Origin: Atlantibacter hermannii
GTDB lineage: Bacteria > Pseudomonadota > Gammaproteobacteria > Enterobacterales > Enterobacteriaceae
Assembly (NCBI GenBank): GCA_900635495.1
Contig: LR134136.1
Coordinates: 248,001 to 312,000, forward strand
Direction: 5' to 3'
DNA: 64,000 nucleotides
Part shown: one piece after another, positions 1 through 9,685 of the stretch
Layout of the letters: each line of letters begins with the position of its first letter
Position numbering within the stretch: position 1 is the first letter of the stretch
Position numbers and translations under genes: made by a program
The notes under the pieces: model-generated
Told to the model about the DNA's origin: nothing
Databases searched by the model: none
What the model saw: only the letters and a program-made list of their open reading frames with translations

Positions 1-372
1 TTAAATAAAGCCATTCTTACAGGTGGCCTCGTTATGGGCGTTGCTTTCTCTGCTATGGCCCATCCGGAATTAAAAAGCTCTGTGCCACAGGCTGATTCAG
101 CCGTAGCGGCCCCGGAAAAGATTCAGCTTAATTTCTCGGAAAATCTGACCGTGAAATTCTCAGGTGCAAAATTAACGATGACGGGTATGAAAGGCATGTC
201 ATCACATTCTCCGATGCCGGTCGCGGCAAAAGTGGCGCCAGGCGCTGACCCTAAATCGATGGTCATTATTCCGCGAGAGCCTTTACCCGCTGGCACTTAT
301 CGTGTTGACTGGCGCGCGGTTTCTTCAGATACGCACCCTATTACCGGTAATTACACCTTTACAGTGAAGTAA
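1..372 (+). CDS. pcoC: PcoC, periplasmic copper-binding protein (5' end cut off)
   Basis: The reading frame is open from base 1 and lacks only the first few residues, so the window edge cuts the gene. An export signal (ILTGGLVMGVAFSAMA) precedes the mature start HPELKSSVPQ. The mature protein is a CopC-type beta-barrel with the copper-binding N-terminal His and the methionine-rich loop MTGMKGMSSHSPM that binds Cu(I). PcoC delivers copper in the periplasm to PcoA/PcoD in plasmid- and island-borne copper resistance. Only 4 bases separate it from pcoD, as in the pco operon. The match to PcoC is close to identical as far as I remember the family. Confidence 0.95.
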   Translation, partial: LNKAILTGGLVMGVAFSAMAHPELKSSVPQADSAVAAPEKIQLNFSENLTVKFSGAKLTMTGMKGMSSHSPMPVAAKVAPGADPKSMVIIPREPLPAGTYRVDWRAVSSDTHPITGNYTFTVK

Positions 373-376
373 TATT

Positions 377-1307
377 ATGAACGACCTGATTATGATTGTT
401 ATTCGTTTTCTTCTTTATCTGGATTTGATGGTAATATTTGGATTGCCATTTTTTCAGATATATGGAATAAGCGGTGTCAGACATGAAACCTATAACCTGA
501 CTAATTTCAGGTCGTTTATAACCTTTGCTGTTGTTACAGGCATCATTCTTACTGGCATTAATATGCTCCTGGTATCTAATGCCATGAGTGGAGTAACTGA
601 CCTCAGAGAATTATCCATCCATGTTATCGAGATGATGATAGAAGAAACTGATGTGGGTATTAGCTGGGATTGTCAGGCTCTGTGCCCTGTTTACCACACT
701 CGGTGCTTTGTTCCTTTACACTAATAAGAGAGTATTGTCCTGCCTGCTGATGACGATGAGTGGGGGCGTGGCGCTGGCTACACTTGCCTGGGGAGGACAC
801 GCCGTTATGCATGACGGTCTGCATTACTATCTCCATTTACTGAGCGATCTGACCCATCTCGGCGCTGCAGGTGCCTGGACAGGTGCTCTGGTTGCATTTG
901 CTATCCTGCTGATGCGCAGAAACGAGCATAATGCACAGAGCGTCATTGTGATATCTGACTCCCTGGCAAAATTTGCCACGGCAGGAACGGTGATTGTTGT
1001 AGCCCTGATCCTGAGTGCGCTGGTCAACTATCTGTATATTGCTGAGGGTAACTTAACTCCCTTATTCAACAGTTCCTGGGGGAGGATATTGCTTGCCAAG
1101 ACGGCTCTGTTTGTTCTGATGCTTCTTCTGGCTGCAGCAAACCGGTTTCACCTGGGTCCCCGGCTTGAAGTTATGGTCAGGGAAGGGAATTATGATCGCA
1201 GCGTTGCCCTGATGCGAAACAGCATCCTGACAGAATTCGTTGTTGCGATTATCATTTTGGGCGCCGTAGCGTGGCTCGGAATGCTTGCTCCGTCTCAGGT
1301 CAGCTAG
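377..1307 (+). CDS. pcoD: PcoD, inner-membrane copper transport protein (one frameshift)
   Basis: CopD-type polytopic membrane protein that acts with PcoC in copper handling across the inner membrane. The frame opens with MNDLIMIVIRFLLYLDLMV and contains several hydrophobic segments. It breaks at the GGG run at 666-668: removing one G joins ...EETDVGISW to IVRLCALFTTLG... and gives a 309-residue protein, the normal PcoD length. The second half ends WLGMLAPSQVS. Without the correction the gene would be two overlapping ORFs (377-724 and 651-1307). A sequencing error is more likely than a real mutation, given many similar indels in the window. Confidence 0.92.
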
Positions 1308-1361
1308 GGGACAGCCAAAGCTCATGCGTGAGATTTTTACTTTCATATCAGCGAGTTGACC

Positions 1362-2042
1362 ATGCAGCGTATTTTAATCGTTGAAGACGAACAAAAAACA
1401 GGTCGTTACCTGCAGCAGGGACTGGTTGAGGAAGGCTATCAGGCCGATCTCTTTAATAATGGCCGCGATGGTCTCGGGGCCGCGTCGAAGGGACAGTATG
1501 ATTTGATAATACTGGACGTGATGCTGCCTTTCCTCGACGGGTGGCAAATCATCAGCGCACTGAGGGAGTCCGGGCACGAAGAACCGGTCCTGTTTTTAAC
1601 CGCAAAGGACAACGTGCGGGACAAAGTGAAAGGACTGGAGCTTGGCGCAGATGACTACCTGATTAAGCCCTTTGATTTTACGGAGCTGGTTGCACGTGTA
1701 AGAACCCTACTGCGCCGGGCACGCTCGCAGGCCGCAACAGTCTGCACCATCGCCGATATGACCGTTGATATGGTGCGCCGGACCGTGATCCGTTCGGGGA
1801 AGAAGATCCATCTCACCGGTAAAGAATACGTTCTGCTTGAGTTGCTGCTGCAACGCACCGGAGAAGTGTTACCCAGGAGTCTTATCTCGTCCCTGGTCTG
1901 GAACATGAATTTTGACAGTGATACGAATGTGATTGATGTCGCCGTGAGACGTCTGAGAAGTAAAATTGATGATGACTTTGAGCCAAAACTGATCCATACC
2001 GTTCGCGGTGCCGGATATGTCCTGGAGATCAGAGAAGAGTGA
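1362..2042 (+). CDS. pcoR: PcoR, copper-responsive response regulator
   Basis: OmpR/PhoB-family response regulator of 226 residues. The N-terminal receiver domain shows the acidic pocket (VEDE), the phospho-acceptor Asp in LIILDVMLPFLDG, the switch Thr in LFLTAKD and the Lys in DDYLIKPFDF. The C-terminal winged helix ends VIDVAVRRLRSKIDDDF...TVRGAGYVLE. I chose the ATG at 1362; an in-frame TTG lies at 1356. It pairs with PcoS, whose GTG start overlaps the pcoR stop by two bases. PcoR activates pcoE and the pco operon through a TGACA-N4-TGTCA copper box such as the one at 3469. Confidence 0.95.
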   Translation: MQRILIVEDEQKTGRYLQQGLVEEGYQADLFNNGRDGLGAASKGQYDLIILDVMLPFLDGWQIISALRESGHEEPVLFLTAKDNVRDKVKGLELGADDYLIKPFDFTELVARVRTLLRRARSQAATVCTIADMTVDMVRRTVIRSGKKIHLTGKEYVLLELLLQRTGEVLPRSLISSLVWNMNFDSDTNVIDVAVRRLRSKIDDDFEPKLIHTVRGAGYVLEIREE

Positions 2043-3440
2043 GGTTCAAAATTTCCCTGACCACACGCCTGAGCCTGATTTTTTCTGCGGTGATGCTTAC
2101 GGTATGGTGGTTATCAAGTTTTATCCTGATTAGCACCCTTAATGGCTATTTCGATAATCAGGACCGCGATTTTCTGACAGGGTAAACTTCAGCTCACCGA
2201 AGAGTTTCTTAAAACAGAGACGTTCAGGAACAAAACGGATATTAAGTCATTATCAGAAAAAATAAACGATGCGATGGTGGGGCACAATGGCTTATTCATT
2301 TCTATAAAAAACATGGAAAATGAAAAAATTGTTGAACTCTATGCCAAAAATTCTGTTGTTCCAGCGGTCCTGCTTAATAAGTCGGGTGATATTCTCGACT
2401 ATATGATCCAGACGGAAGAAAATAACACCGTGTACCGCCAGTATCTCGCGGCGGGTTGCCGTGACGCCGGAACAGGGTAAAAGCAAACATGTCATCATTA
2501 CGGTTGCCACGGATACTGGGTATCACACCCTGTTTATGGACAAACTCAGTACCTGGCTGTTCTGGTTCAATATCGGTCTGGTCTTTATTTCTGTTTTTCT
2601 GGGCTGGCTGACCACACGTATTGGTCTGAAACCGCTACGGGAAATGACCAGTCTGGCTTCCTCCATGACCGTACACAGCCTGGATCAGCGTCTAAATCCC
2701 GATCTGGCTCCGCCGGAAATCTCTGAGACCATGCAGGAGTTCAATAATATGTTTGATCGCCTGGAGGGGGCATTCCGGAAACTGTCAGATTTCTCGTCTG
2801 ACATCGCGCATGAGCTGCGCACACCAGTTAGTAATCTGATGATGCAGACGCAGTTTGCACTGGCTAAGGAAAGGGATGTTTCGCATTACCGCGAAATTTT
2901 ATTCGCTAACCTGGAAGAACTGAAAAGGTTGTCACGAATGACCAGTGACATGCTTTTTCTGGCACGTTCAGAGCATGGTCTGCTGCGGCTGGATAAACAT
3001 GATGTGGATCTGGCAGCCGAACTGAATGAATTACGTGAGTTGTTCGAGCCCCTAGCAGACGAAACAGGAAAGACAATTACGGTTGAAGGAGAGGGCGTTG
3101 TTGCCGGAGACAGCGATATGCTCCGACGTGCTTTCAGTAACCTGCTTTCCAATGCAATCAAGTATTCTCCCGATAACACCTGTACAGCGATACACCTTGA
3201 GCGTGACAGTGACTGTGTGAACGTGATGATTACGAATACGATGTCCGGCCAGGTTCCCGCTAATCTGGAACGTTTGTTTGACCGGTTCTATCGCGCAGAC
3301 TCATCAAGGTTCTACAACACGGAAGGCGCGGGGCTGGGATTATCAATTACAAGGTCGATCATTCATGCTCACGGCGGCGAGCTGTCAGCAGAACAGCAGG
3401 GCGGGAAATTGTGTTCAGTGTGCGTCTGTTAATGGATTAA
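2039..3440 (+). CDS. pcoS: PcoS, copper-sensing histidine kinase (three frameshifts)
   Basis: Membrane sensor kinase, partner of PcoR. It starts at GTG 2039 (RFKISLTTRLSLIFSAVML), overlapping the pcoR stop. The parts visible in order are TM1, a periplasmic copper-sensing segment, TM2 (LSTWLFWFNIGLVFISVFLGWL), HAMP, the H-box FSSDIAHELRTPVSNL and the N-box LLSNAIKYSPDN with G-box GAGLGLSITRSI. The frame breaks three times: one extra G at 2180-2182, one extra C at 2438-2439, and one missing C at about 3401-3403. Correcting all three gives 466 residues and the expected C-terminus EIVFSVRLLMD with stop at 3438-3440. All are one-base indels in short runs, so I read the gene as intact in the organism. 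Confidence 0.9.
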
Positions 3441-3468
3441 TACCGTTATTCAGGAGAAACCCGGAAGG

Positions 3469-3482
3469 TGACAAAAATGTCA
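3469..3482 (+). promoter_or_regulatory. Copper box (PcoR/CusR operator) upstream of pcoE
   Basis: The perfect inverted repeat TGACA-AAAA-TGTCA lies between pcoS and pcoE and matches the PcoR/CusR copper-box consensus. A TATAAT -10 hexamer follows at 3517-3522 with only a poor -35, as expected for an activator-dependent promoter. The resulting pcoE leader would be about 130 nt. pcoE is known to have its own copper-induced promoter separate from the pcoABCDRS operon, which fits this position. Confidence 0.85.
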
Positions 3483-3655
3483 TCGTTCAGTCACGCGATA
3501 AACAGAGGCGGTTTTTTATAATCAGCCATAAATCAGGACAGCGTGATAATTCAATCGCCCGGTTCCTGGCGTGATGATCAACCAGCCCTGAGATCAAATG
3601 CTTTCTCTGTTATAAGCATTGATTGTTCGGGTATGAAAACACCGGAGACCCAACC

Positions 3656-4090
3656 ATGAAAAAGATCCTTGTATCCTTTATTGCCATGATGGCTGTCGCT
3701 TCATCTGCCTGGGCTGCAGAGACAATGAACATGCATGACCAGGTAAATAATGCCCAGGCGCCTGCCCATCAGATGCAATCATCCGCTGAAAAAAGTGCAG
3801 TTCAGGGGGAGAGCATGAAAATGATGGATATGAGCGGTCACGATCAGGCCGCAATGTCCCATGAAATGATGCAAAACGGCAATTCTGCTGCCCATCAGGA
3901 CATGGCTGAAATGCATAAAAAAATGATGAAAGCTAAACCCGGAGCTACCAACGAAACAGCAAAGTCATTTTCTGAAATGAGCGAGCATGAGAAGGCCGCA
4001 GCTGTACATGAGAAGGCGAATAATGGTCAGTCTTCCGTTGTTCACCAGCAGCAGGCTGATAAGCATCGCAGTCAGATCACCCAGAATTAA
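3656..4090 (+). CDS. pcoE: PcoE, periplasmic Met/His-rich copper-binding protein
   Basis: A 144-residue secreted protein. The Sec signal peptide MKKILVSFIAMMAVASSAWA ends in AWA|AE. The mature chain is low-complexity and full of Met and His pairs (MNMHDQ, MKMMDMSGHD, MSHEMMQ, MAEMHKKMM), the pattern of a periplasmic metal sponge related to SilE. It binds copper during early exposure. The ATG at 3656 follows the upstream copper box and TATAAT. A strong terminator follows at 4141. This is the last gene of the copper island in the window. Confidence 0.95.
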   Translation: MKKILVSFIAMMAVASSAWAAETMNMHDQVNNAQAPAHQMQSSAEKSAVQGESMKMMDMSGHDQAAMSHEMMQNGNSAAHQDMAEMHKKMMKAKPGATNETAKSFSEMSEHEKAAAVHEKANNGQSSVVHQQQADKHRSQITQN

Positions 4091-4140
4091 CCCGCAGCTC
4101 CACTTGTTAGACCCTCATTTGACGCCGAAGTCACTGGCTT

Positions 4141-4169
4141 ACGCTCCCGTCCGGGAGCGTTTTTTTTTT
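4141..4169 (+). terminator. Rho-independent terminator of pcoE
   Basis: Stem ACGCTCCC / GGGAGCGT with a 4-nt loop, followed directly by nine T residues on the + strand. It lies 50 bases after the pcoE stop. Confidence 0.9.
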
Positions 4170-4429
4170 CCCATATATCAAACTTTAACTCTGAAGAGGT
4201 GGAAGTATCTGACCAACACTGTCACGTAACGCCAGATAACTACAAAAACACCTTTTTCCTCCTGTAAATTGCAGTTCCTGCAAGAACATCAAGGCATAAT
4301 GTTGGAACAGCGTGTGATACACACTTAGCATCATGTTTTGTATGTGTTTTTTTTAAAACTTTACAACTTTAAAGTCTTTTTCAGGTTAAAGGATACAACT
4401 TTAATGTCTCTACACAGCCGGGCGTAAAG
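4170..4429. other. AT-rich gene-free junction with repeated ACTTTA motifs, possible transposon end
   Basis: No gene is seen here. The stretch separates the copper island from the fdn operon. It holds two near-identical 15-mers, TACAACTTTAAAGTC (4362-4376) and TACAACTTTAATGTC (4394-4408), 32 bases apart. Another ACTTTA copy lies just before the first, and AACTTTAACT is at 4181. Spaced direct repeats next to an acquired resistance cluster resemble transposase-binding sites at the end of a Tn7-like element, which is how sil/pco islands often travel. This is inference: I see no transposase gene and did not fix the exact boundary or target duplication. Confidence 0.4.
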
Positions 4430-4464
4430 CGTAAAAATAAAAACGGCGCCGTTATAAGGCGCCG
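4430..4464 (-). terminator. Rho-independent terminator of fdnGHI
   Basis: Inverted repeat CGGCGCC (4444-4450) / GGCGCCG (4458-4464). On the minus strand it is followed by TTTTTATTTTT (4433-4443), just after the fdnI stop at 4485. Confidence 0.85.
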
Positions 4465-4484
4465 TGGTGTGATACTGCCGCTCG

Positions 4485-5126
4485 TTACTCCTGAGCGTCT
4501 TCCGCTTTCTGAACTTTACGATACCAACGCGGATGGTGTTTCGCCGCCCAGCGACGGCTGACTTTCCCTTCGATCATGCCTTTAATCGATCCTTTAACCC
4601 AGAACGCCATATACATATGGATCAGGATCGCATGGATCAGCACGATGGCCGACAGCGCGTGGATCAGCAGACTCCAGCGCACGATCCACATCGGGAAAAA
4701 GTGCGTGAAGTACGGACGCCAGATAATAATGCCCGTCACCAGCAGCACGAAAATCATGCTCATGATGCTCCAGAACATCATTTTCTGCCCGGCGTTGTAT
4801 TTACCCACGTCTGCCACATGGTGTTCGTTGCCTTTCAGCACTTCCACAATGTTTTTCAGCCAGGGTAAATCCTGCTTATCCGGGATGTTATGTTTGACGA
4901 AACGGACAAACATGAACATTAGCGCGATAAAAATCAGCACGCCAAAGAAGGGGTGAAGAATACGCCCCATCTGCGGTGTCCCGAAGGTTTGGGTCAGCCA
5001 TTGCAGCGTCGGGAAAAACAGCGCGATACCCGATAACGCCACCAGGAAAAAGCAGATAACCACCGTCCAGTGACAAGCCCGGTCGATAAAGCTGGTTCGA
5101 ACGATCATCTTACTTTTCTTAGTCAT
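4485..5126 (-). CDS. fdnI: Formate dehydrogenase-N subunit gamma (cytochrome b556)
   Basis: Membrane subunit of formate dehydrogenase N. It carries two hemes b and passes electrons from the beta subunit to menaquinone. 213 residues, beginning MTKKSKMIVRTSFIDRACHW. Four membrane segments are visible, with heme-ligand histidines in DRACHWTVV, GRILHPFFG and LLIHALSAIVLIHAILIHMYMAFW. I chose the ATG at 5126, 8 bases inside the end of fdnH, because GGAGGAG sits at the right distance and the start matches the family; a longer ORF reaches 5180. Sequence and context fit FdnI rather than FdoI. Confidence 0.95.
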   Translation of the reverse strand: MTKKSKMIVRTSFIDRACHWTVVICFFLVALSGIALFFPTLQWLTQTFGTPQMGRILHPFFGVLIFIALMFMFVRFVKHNIPDKQDLPWLKNIVEVLKGNEHHVADVGKYNAGQKMMFWSIMSMIFVLLVTGIIIWRPYFTHFFPMWIVRWSLLIHALSAIVLIHAILIHMYMAFWVKGSIKGMIEGKVSRRWAAKHHPRWYRKVQKAEDAQE

Positions 5127-6006
5127 GGTGCTCCTCCTCTTCGTCGTCATCGACTTCCTTGTTCGGGCCGACACCCACATAGTGGAAAATCAGACCGGCG
5201 AAGGTGGCGATAAAGCCAGCGGCGGAGAGCGGTTTGAGGATCCCTTTCCACAGACTAATCGGCGTATCGATTTGCGGATCTTTCGGCAAGCCGTGATACA
5301 ACTCCGGCTGATCGTTGTGGTGCAGCACGTAAATCACATGCGTACCGCCAACGCCTGCCGGGTCGTAAATACCCGCCTGCGCGTAACCGCGTTTTTTCAG
5401 TTTCTCCACGCGTTCGCTTGCCAGTTCCAGCATCTCTTTCTTGGTGCCGAAATGGATAGCGCCCGTCGGGCAGGTTTTCACACATGCCGGTTCCTGGCCC
5501 ACGCTGACCCGATCGACGCACAGGGTGCATTTGTACACCCGGTTGTCTTTCGGATTGAGGCGCGGGACGTTAAACGGACAGCCCGCGATGCAGTAACCGC
5601 AACCGATGCAGTGTTCAGACTGAAAATCGACGATGCCGTTGGCGTACTGAATGATTGCCCCCGCAGACGGGCACGCCTTCAGGCAGCCCGGATCTTCGCA
5701 GTGCATACAGCCGTCTTTACGGATCAGCCACTCCAGCTTGCCGTTGGCGCGGGTTTCGCTAAAGCGCATCACCGTCCAGGCTTTGGCGGTCAAATCCGTT
5801 GGGTTGTCATAAACGCCCACGCAGTGACCGACCTCTTCGCGGATGTCATTCCACTCTGAGCACGCCACTTGACAGGCTTTACAGCCGATACAGGTGGACA
5901 CATCGATAAGCTTGGCGACTTCTTCCTTGAAGTCACGCGCCTGCGGCGGCGGGGTCATTCCGTTGGTGGCGGAACGTTTAATAATGTCCTGAGATTGCAT
6001 TGACAT
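5119..6006 (-). CDS. fdnH: Formate dehydrogenase-N iron-sulfur subunit beta
   Basis: A 295-residue ferredoxin-like subunit with four Cys clusters for four [4Fe-4S] centres: CIGCKACQVAC, CMHCEDPGCLKAC, CIGCGYCIAGC and CTLCVDR...CVKTC. A single C-terminal membrane helix (KPLSAAGFIATFAGLIFHYVGVG) is followed by an acidic tail. It moves electrons from the molybdopterin subunit FdnG across the membrane to FdnI. GHCVGVYDNP and the acidic EVDDDEEEEHH tail are FdnH-like and differ from FdoH. Its start lies 11 bases after the fdnG stop, and it overlaps fdnI. Confidence 0.96.
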   Translation of the reverse strand: MSMQSQDIIKRSATNGMTPPPQARDFKEEVAKLIDVSTCIGCKACQVACSEWNDIREEVGHCVGVYDNPTDLTAKAWTVMRFSETRANGKLEWLIRKDGCMHCEDPGCLKACPSAGAIIQYANGIVDFQSEHCIGCGYCIAGCPFNVPRLNPKDNRVYKCTLCVDRVSVGQEPACVKTCPTGAIHFGTKKEMLELASERVEKLKKRGYAQAGIYDPAGVGGTHVIYVLHHNDQPELYHGLPKDPQIDTPISLWKGILKPLSAAGFIATFAGLIFHYVGVGPNKEVDDDEEEEHHD

Positions 6007-6017
6007 GAGTTCGCCCC

Positions 6018-9000
6018 TTACGCCTTCTCAATGTTAACCAGGAACGCCTTGTACTCCGGCGTCTGTGAGTTAGCATCACCCACCGGCGGCGTCAGGGTGT
6101 TCGCCAGATAGCCTTTACGCGCGGTGCCTTCAAAGCCCCAGTGCAGCGGGATACCCACGGTTTCCACCTGCTTGCCGTCGACGTTGAGAACCTGCAGACG
6201 CGGCGTCACCACGGCAACGGCACGGATAAACCCGCGCTTGCTGCTGACTTTGACCCAATCGCCGTTCGCGATACCTTTCGCTTTCGCCAGGGTTTCGCTG
6301 ATTTCCACGAACTGCTCTGGCTGGGCGATCGCGTTCAGCAACGCATGCTTGGTCCAGGTGTGGAAATGCTCGGTTAAACGGTAAGTCGTGCCCACATACG
6401 GGAACGCGGTGCGATCCCCGATACGTTTGGCGTCTTCCGGCAACAGGCGCGCCGCCGGGTTGGATACCACGTTCGGGTGCAGCGGGTTGGTGCCAATCGG
6501 CGTTTCCACCGGCTCGTAGTGCTCCGGGAACGGCCCTTCCGCCATTTTGTCGATGGCGAACAGGCGACCCAGCCCTTCCGGCTGCATGATAAACGGACCA
6601 GTGCCGCTGCCTGGCGCGGCGGTGTTGTAGTCCGGAATGTCATTCCCGACCCACTTACTGCCGTTCCATTTGATCAGCATGCGTTTGCTGTCCCACGGTT
6701 TACCCATCGGATCGGCGGACGCGCGGTTGTAGATAATGCGGCGGTTAAGCGGCCACGCCCACGCCCATCCCAGCGTATTGCCCAGGCCTGACGGATCGCT
6801 GTTGTCGCGGTTCGCCATCTGGTTGCCTTTCTCGGTCCAGCTCCCGGCGTAAATCCAGCAGGAAGATGCGGTGGTGCCGTCATCGCGCATCAACGCGAAC
6901 GAACTGAGCAGCTCGCCTTTCTTCGCCAGCAGATTGCCGTTCGGATCATAAAAGGTCCGCCAGCGCCACGCCGTTGTTCTCTTTCGCCACTTCCGCCGAT
7001 TCCGGATGATCCGGGCGTTTGTACGACCAGCTCATTTTCAGCAACGGCTCAGCGCCTTTGCCGCCTTCGCGGCGGTACAGCTCGCGCAGGCGATGATAGA
7101 GACCCGCGGAGGATTTCACCGTCGTTCAGCGCTTCGCCCGGTGCATCCGCTGCTTTCCAGTGCCACTGCAACCAGCGTCCGGAGTTGGCGATGGAACCGT
7201 CTTCTTCCGCAAAGCAGGTCGATGGCAGGCGGAACACCTCGGTCTGAATGCTTGCCGGATCGACATCATTCATGTCGCCGTGGTTTTGCCAGAAGTTACT
7301 GGTTTCCGTGACCAGCGGGTCAATGACGATCAGGTACTTCAGCTTGCTGAGACGGCTGACGATTTTGTTTTTATCCGGCAGAGACGCCACCGGGTTAAAG
7401 CCCTGACAGATGTAGCCGTTCACCTGGCCGCGATCCATCATGTCGAAGTACTTCATGGCGTCGTAAACCTGGTCCCACTTCGGCAACCAGTCGTAACCCC
7501 ACTGGTTCTCTTTCTGCGCCTCGTCGCCATAGAACGATTTCATCAGGCTGACGAAGAACTTCGGATAGTTGCTCCAGTAGTTCACCTGGTTCGGCAGCGT
7601 CGCGACCGGCGTAAACGCCTTCAGGTAAGTTTCCAGATCGGGATGCTTATCCGCAGGCAGCGTCAGGTAACCCGGCAGGCTGTTGGAGAGCAGGCCGAGG
7701 TCGGTCAGACCCTGAATGTTGGAGTGACCGCGCAGGGCGTTCACACCGCCGCCCGCCATGCCCATGTTGCCAAGCAGCAACTGGATCATCGCCATGGTAC
7801 GGATGTTCTGCGCGCCGACGGTATGCTGCGTCCAGCCCAGTGCGTACAGGAAGGTAGTGGTCCGATCCGGCGCGCTGGTGGAAGCCAGCACTTCACACAC
7901 TTTCAGGAAGTCCGCTTTCGGCGTACCGCAGATGTTTTCCACCACGTCCGGCGTATAGCGGGAAACGTGCGTTTTCAGCAGGTTCCAGACGCAACGCGGG
8001 TGAGTCAGCGTCTCATCGCGCATCGCATAGCCGTTTTCGTCAAACTGATAGTTCCAGGAGGTTTTGTCGTACTGGCGTTTTTCCGCGTCATAGCCGCTGA
8101 ACAACCCGTCCTCAAAGGAATAATCTTCACGCACCAGCAGGTTAGCGTTGGTGTAGTGCTTAACGTATTCGGCGTTAATTTTGTTGTTTTCAATCAGGTA
8201 CAGCAAAACCCCTGACAGGAAAGTAATGTCAGTACCGGAACGGATAGGCACGTAGAGGTCCGCAACCGACGCCGTGCGCGTAAAGCGCGGGTCTACCACG
8301 ATCAAGGTGGCGTCATTGTTGTTTTTCGCTTCCATCGCCCAGCGGAAACCCACCGGATGCGCTTCAGCGGCGTTACCGCCCATTACCATCACGACGTTGG
8401 CGTTTTTGATATCAACCCAGTGGTTTGGTCATCGCACCGCGACCAAATGTTGGAGCAAGACTTGCTACCGTTGGTCCGTGTCAGACGCGCGCCTGGTTAT
8501 CTACCGCCACCATGCCTAAAGAACGGGCGAATTTTTGGGTCAGCATCCCGGTTTCGTTGCTGGCGGCAGACGCGCACAACATGCCGGTCGTGGTCCAGCG
8601 GTTCACCGTGGTGCCCGCCGCGTTTCGCTCGATAAAGTTAGCGTCGCGGTCCTCTTTCATCAGGCGGGTGATGCGATCAAACGCGTCTTCCCAACTGATG
8701 CGCTGCCACTTGTCTGAACCTGGCGCCCGGTATTCCGGATAGCGCAGACGGCCTTCGCTGTGAACATAGTCGAGCAGGCCTGCGCCTTTCGGGCACAGCG
8801 CGCCGCGGCTGACCGGATGATCCGGGTCCCCTTCGACGTGGAACAGCGAGGATTTGGCGTTGAGCGCGCCGTCACCGAGGCTGTACATCAATAATCCACA
8901 GCCGACGGAACAATATGTACAGGTATTGCGGGTTTCGGTAGAGCGCAACAATTTATAGTCGCGAACACCCGCCAGTGCCGTTTTGGGCGCAAATCCCAGC

Positions 9001-9068
9001 GCAGCAACGGTGGTGCCTGCCAGGCCACCGGCGCAAATCCGGAAAAATTGCCTGCGATTCACATCCAT
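6018..9068 (-). CDS. fdnG: Formate dehydrogenase-N alpha subunit, selenocysteine-containing (three frameshifts)
   Basis: Catalytic Mo-bisMGD subunit that oxidises formate in the periplasm. The Tat signal MDVNRRQFFRICAGG carries the RR motif and is followed by the Cys motif CTYCSVGCGLL for [4Fe-4S]. In-frame UGA at 8481-8483 (VDNQARV-Sec-HGPTVASLAPTFG) is the selenocysteine, residue 196 as in E. coli FdnG. The frame also breaks at an extra base at 8424-8426, another at about 7108-7112 and another in the A-run 6950-6953. Correcting these gives exactly 1015 residues, the E. coli length, ending EYKAFLVNIEKA. Uncorrected, it appears as three separate ORFs. I read it as functional with sequencing errors. 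Confidence 0.93.
8446..8480 (-). promoter_or_regulatory. Bacterial SECIS hairpin for the FdnG selenocysteine codon
   Basis: Directly downstream of the UGA codon on the minus strand, GGTAGCAAG and TGCTCC form a small stem around a GTCT-containing loop (apical part 8452-8469). This is the position and shape of the SelB-binding element in E. coli fdnG and fdhF. It supports reading UGA as Sec rather than stop. The folding was judged by eye. Confidence 0.7.
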
Positions 9069-9318
9069 TGTTTACCCCATGTGATGGTGAATGGTTTTGT
9101 TATGAACTTCATTCCTGAACCAGAAACAGAAGTTATTTTCTTGTCTTCTTTATTGGTAAAGGGTGATGCCAGCTAAATATGCCCGCCGCTAACTAAAATG
9201 AATTAACCATTAATAGTTAGTTATTGTGCGGGTAAATTTCCCAGGTGTTGGGTGGTTAAAAAGCACCACATTGCAGAAATTGCCGTGCGAAAACTATCAC
9301 AGTCAATAAGGGTTATTT

Positions 9319-9332
9319 TTGTTCAAGGTCAA
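9319..9332 (-). promoter_or_regulatory. Probable FNR site in the fdnG promoter
   Basis: The minus strand reads TTGAC-CTTG-AACAA, 8 of 10 matches to the FNR consensus TTGAT-N4-ATCAA. A weak -10 candidate (TAGTTT, 9291-9296) lies where FNR centred near -41.5 would place it, giving a leader of about 215 nt before the fdnG ATG. E. coli fdn is activated by FNR and NarL; I could not assign NarL heptamers with confidence. Confidence 0.5.
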
Positions 9333-9574
9333 TTTGTAGAGTGAGTGTTATCGGCGGGCGGGGGTTTTGTGATCTCAAATAGCCTGCGCCAGACGGATTA
9401 CATTTTGAGCATGTGGTAAATACGTATTTTTGTGGTGATTTTGGCGTCGCTAATTACAATTAATCTTAGGTAATTATATGAAATATATATAATTTATCGA
9501 AAATCTTTCCGCGTATTTTTATCCGATTCGATGAACATACTTAACGACAGAAAAATATACTTCTAAGGGAGTAT

Positions 9575-9685
9575 ATGAAGAGTAAATTATTAACGCCGCT
9601 TGGTTTTTTATGCGTCTTGCTTTGGCAGACAGACGGCGCGACTCACCCACAGGAAAATAATAGCGTTATATTTATTTCGGATTAA
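9575..9685 (+). CDS. Possible 36-residue secreted or membrane small protein
   Basis: This small ORF has a good ribosome site (AAGGGAG, 5 bases before the ATG). It encodes MKSKLLTPLGFLCVLLWQTDG followed by a short polar tail, ATHPQENNSVIFISD. The N-terminus looks like a signal peptide or one membrane helix: Lys-containing start, hydrophobic core, then QTDGA. I do not recognise the family. It lies alone in the 890-base region between the fdn promoter and the AEC permease gene, in AT-rich DNA. It could also be the 5' remnant of a longer exported protein. Confidence 0.4.
   Translation: MKSKLLTPLGFLCVLLWQTDGATHPQENNSVIFISD

Noticed and set aside
2274..2480. Separate small gene inside pcoS
   Set aside because: It is the second frame of the frameshifted pcoS sensor domain, not an independent gene.
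5125..5859. Long + strand ORF opposite fdnH
   Set aside because: It is the antisense shadow of fdnH, which has four clear Cys clusters.
8481..8483. UGA in fdnG as a nonsense mutation
   Set aside because: It is at the selenocysteine position of the family, flanked by conserved residues and followed by a SECIS-like hairpin.
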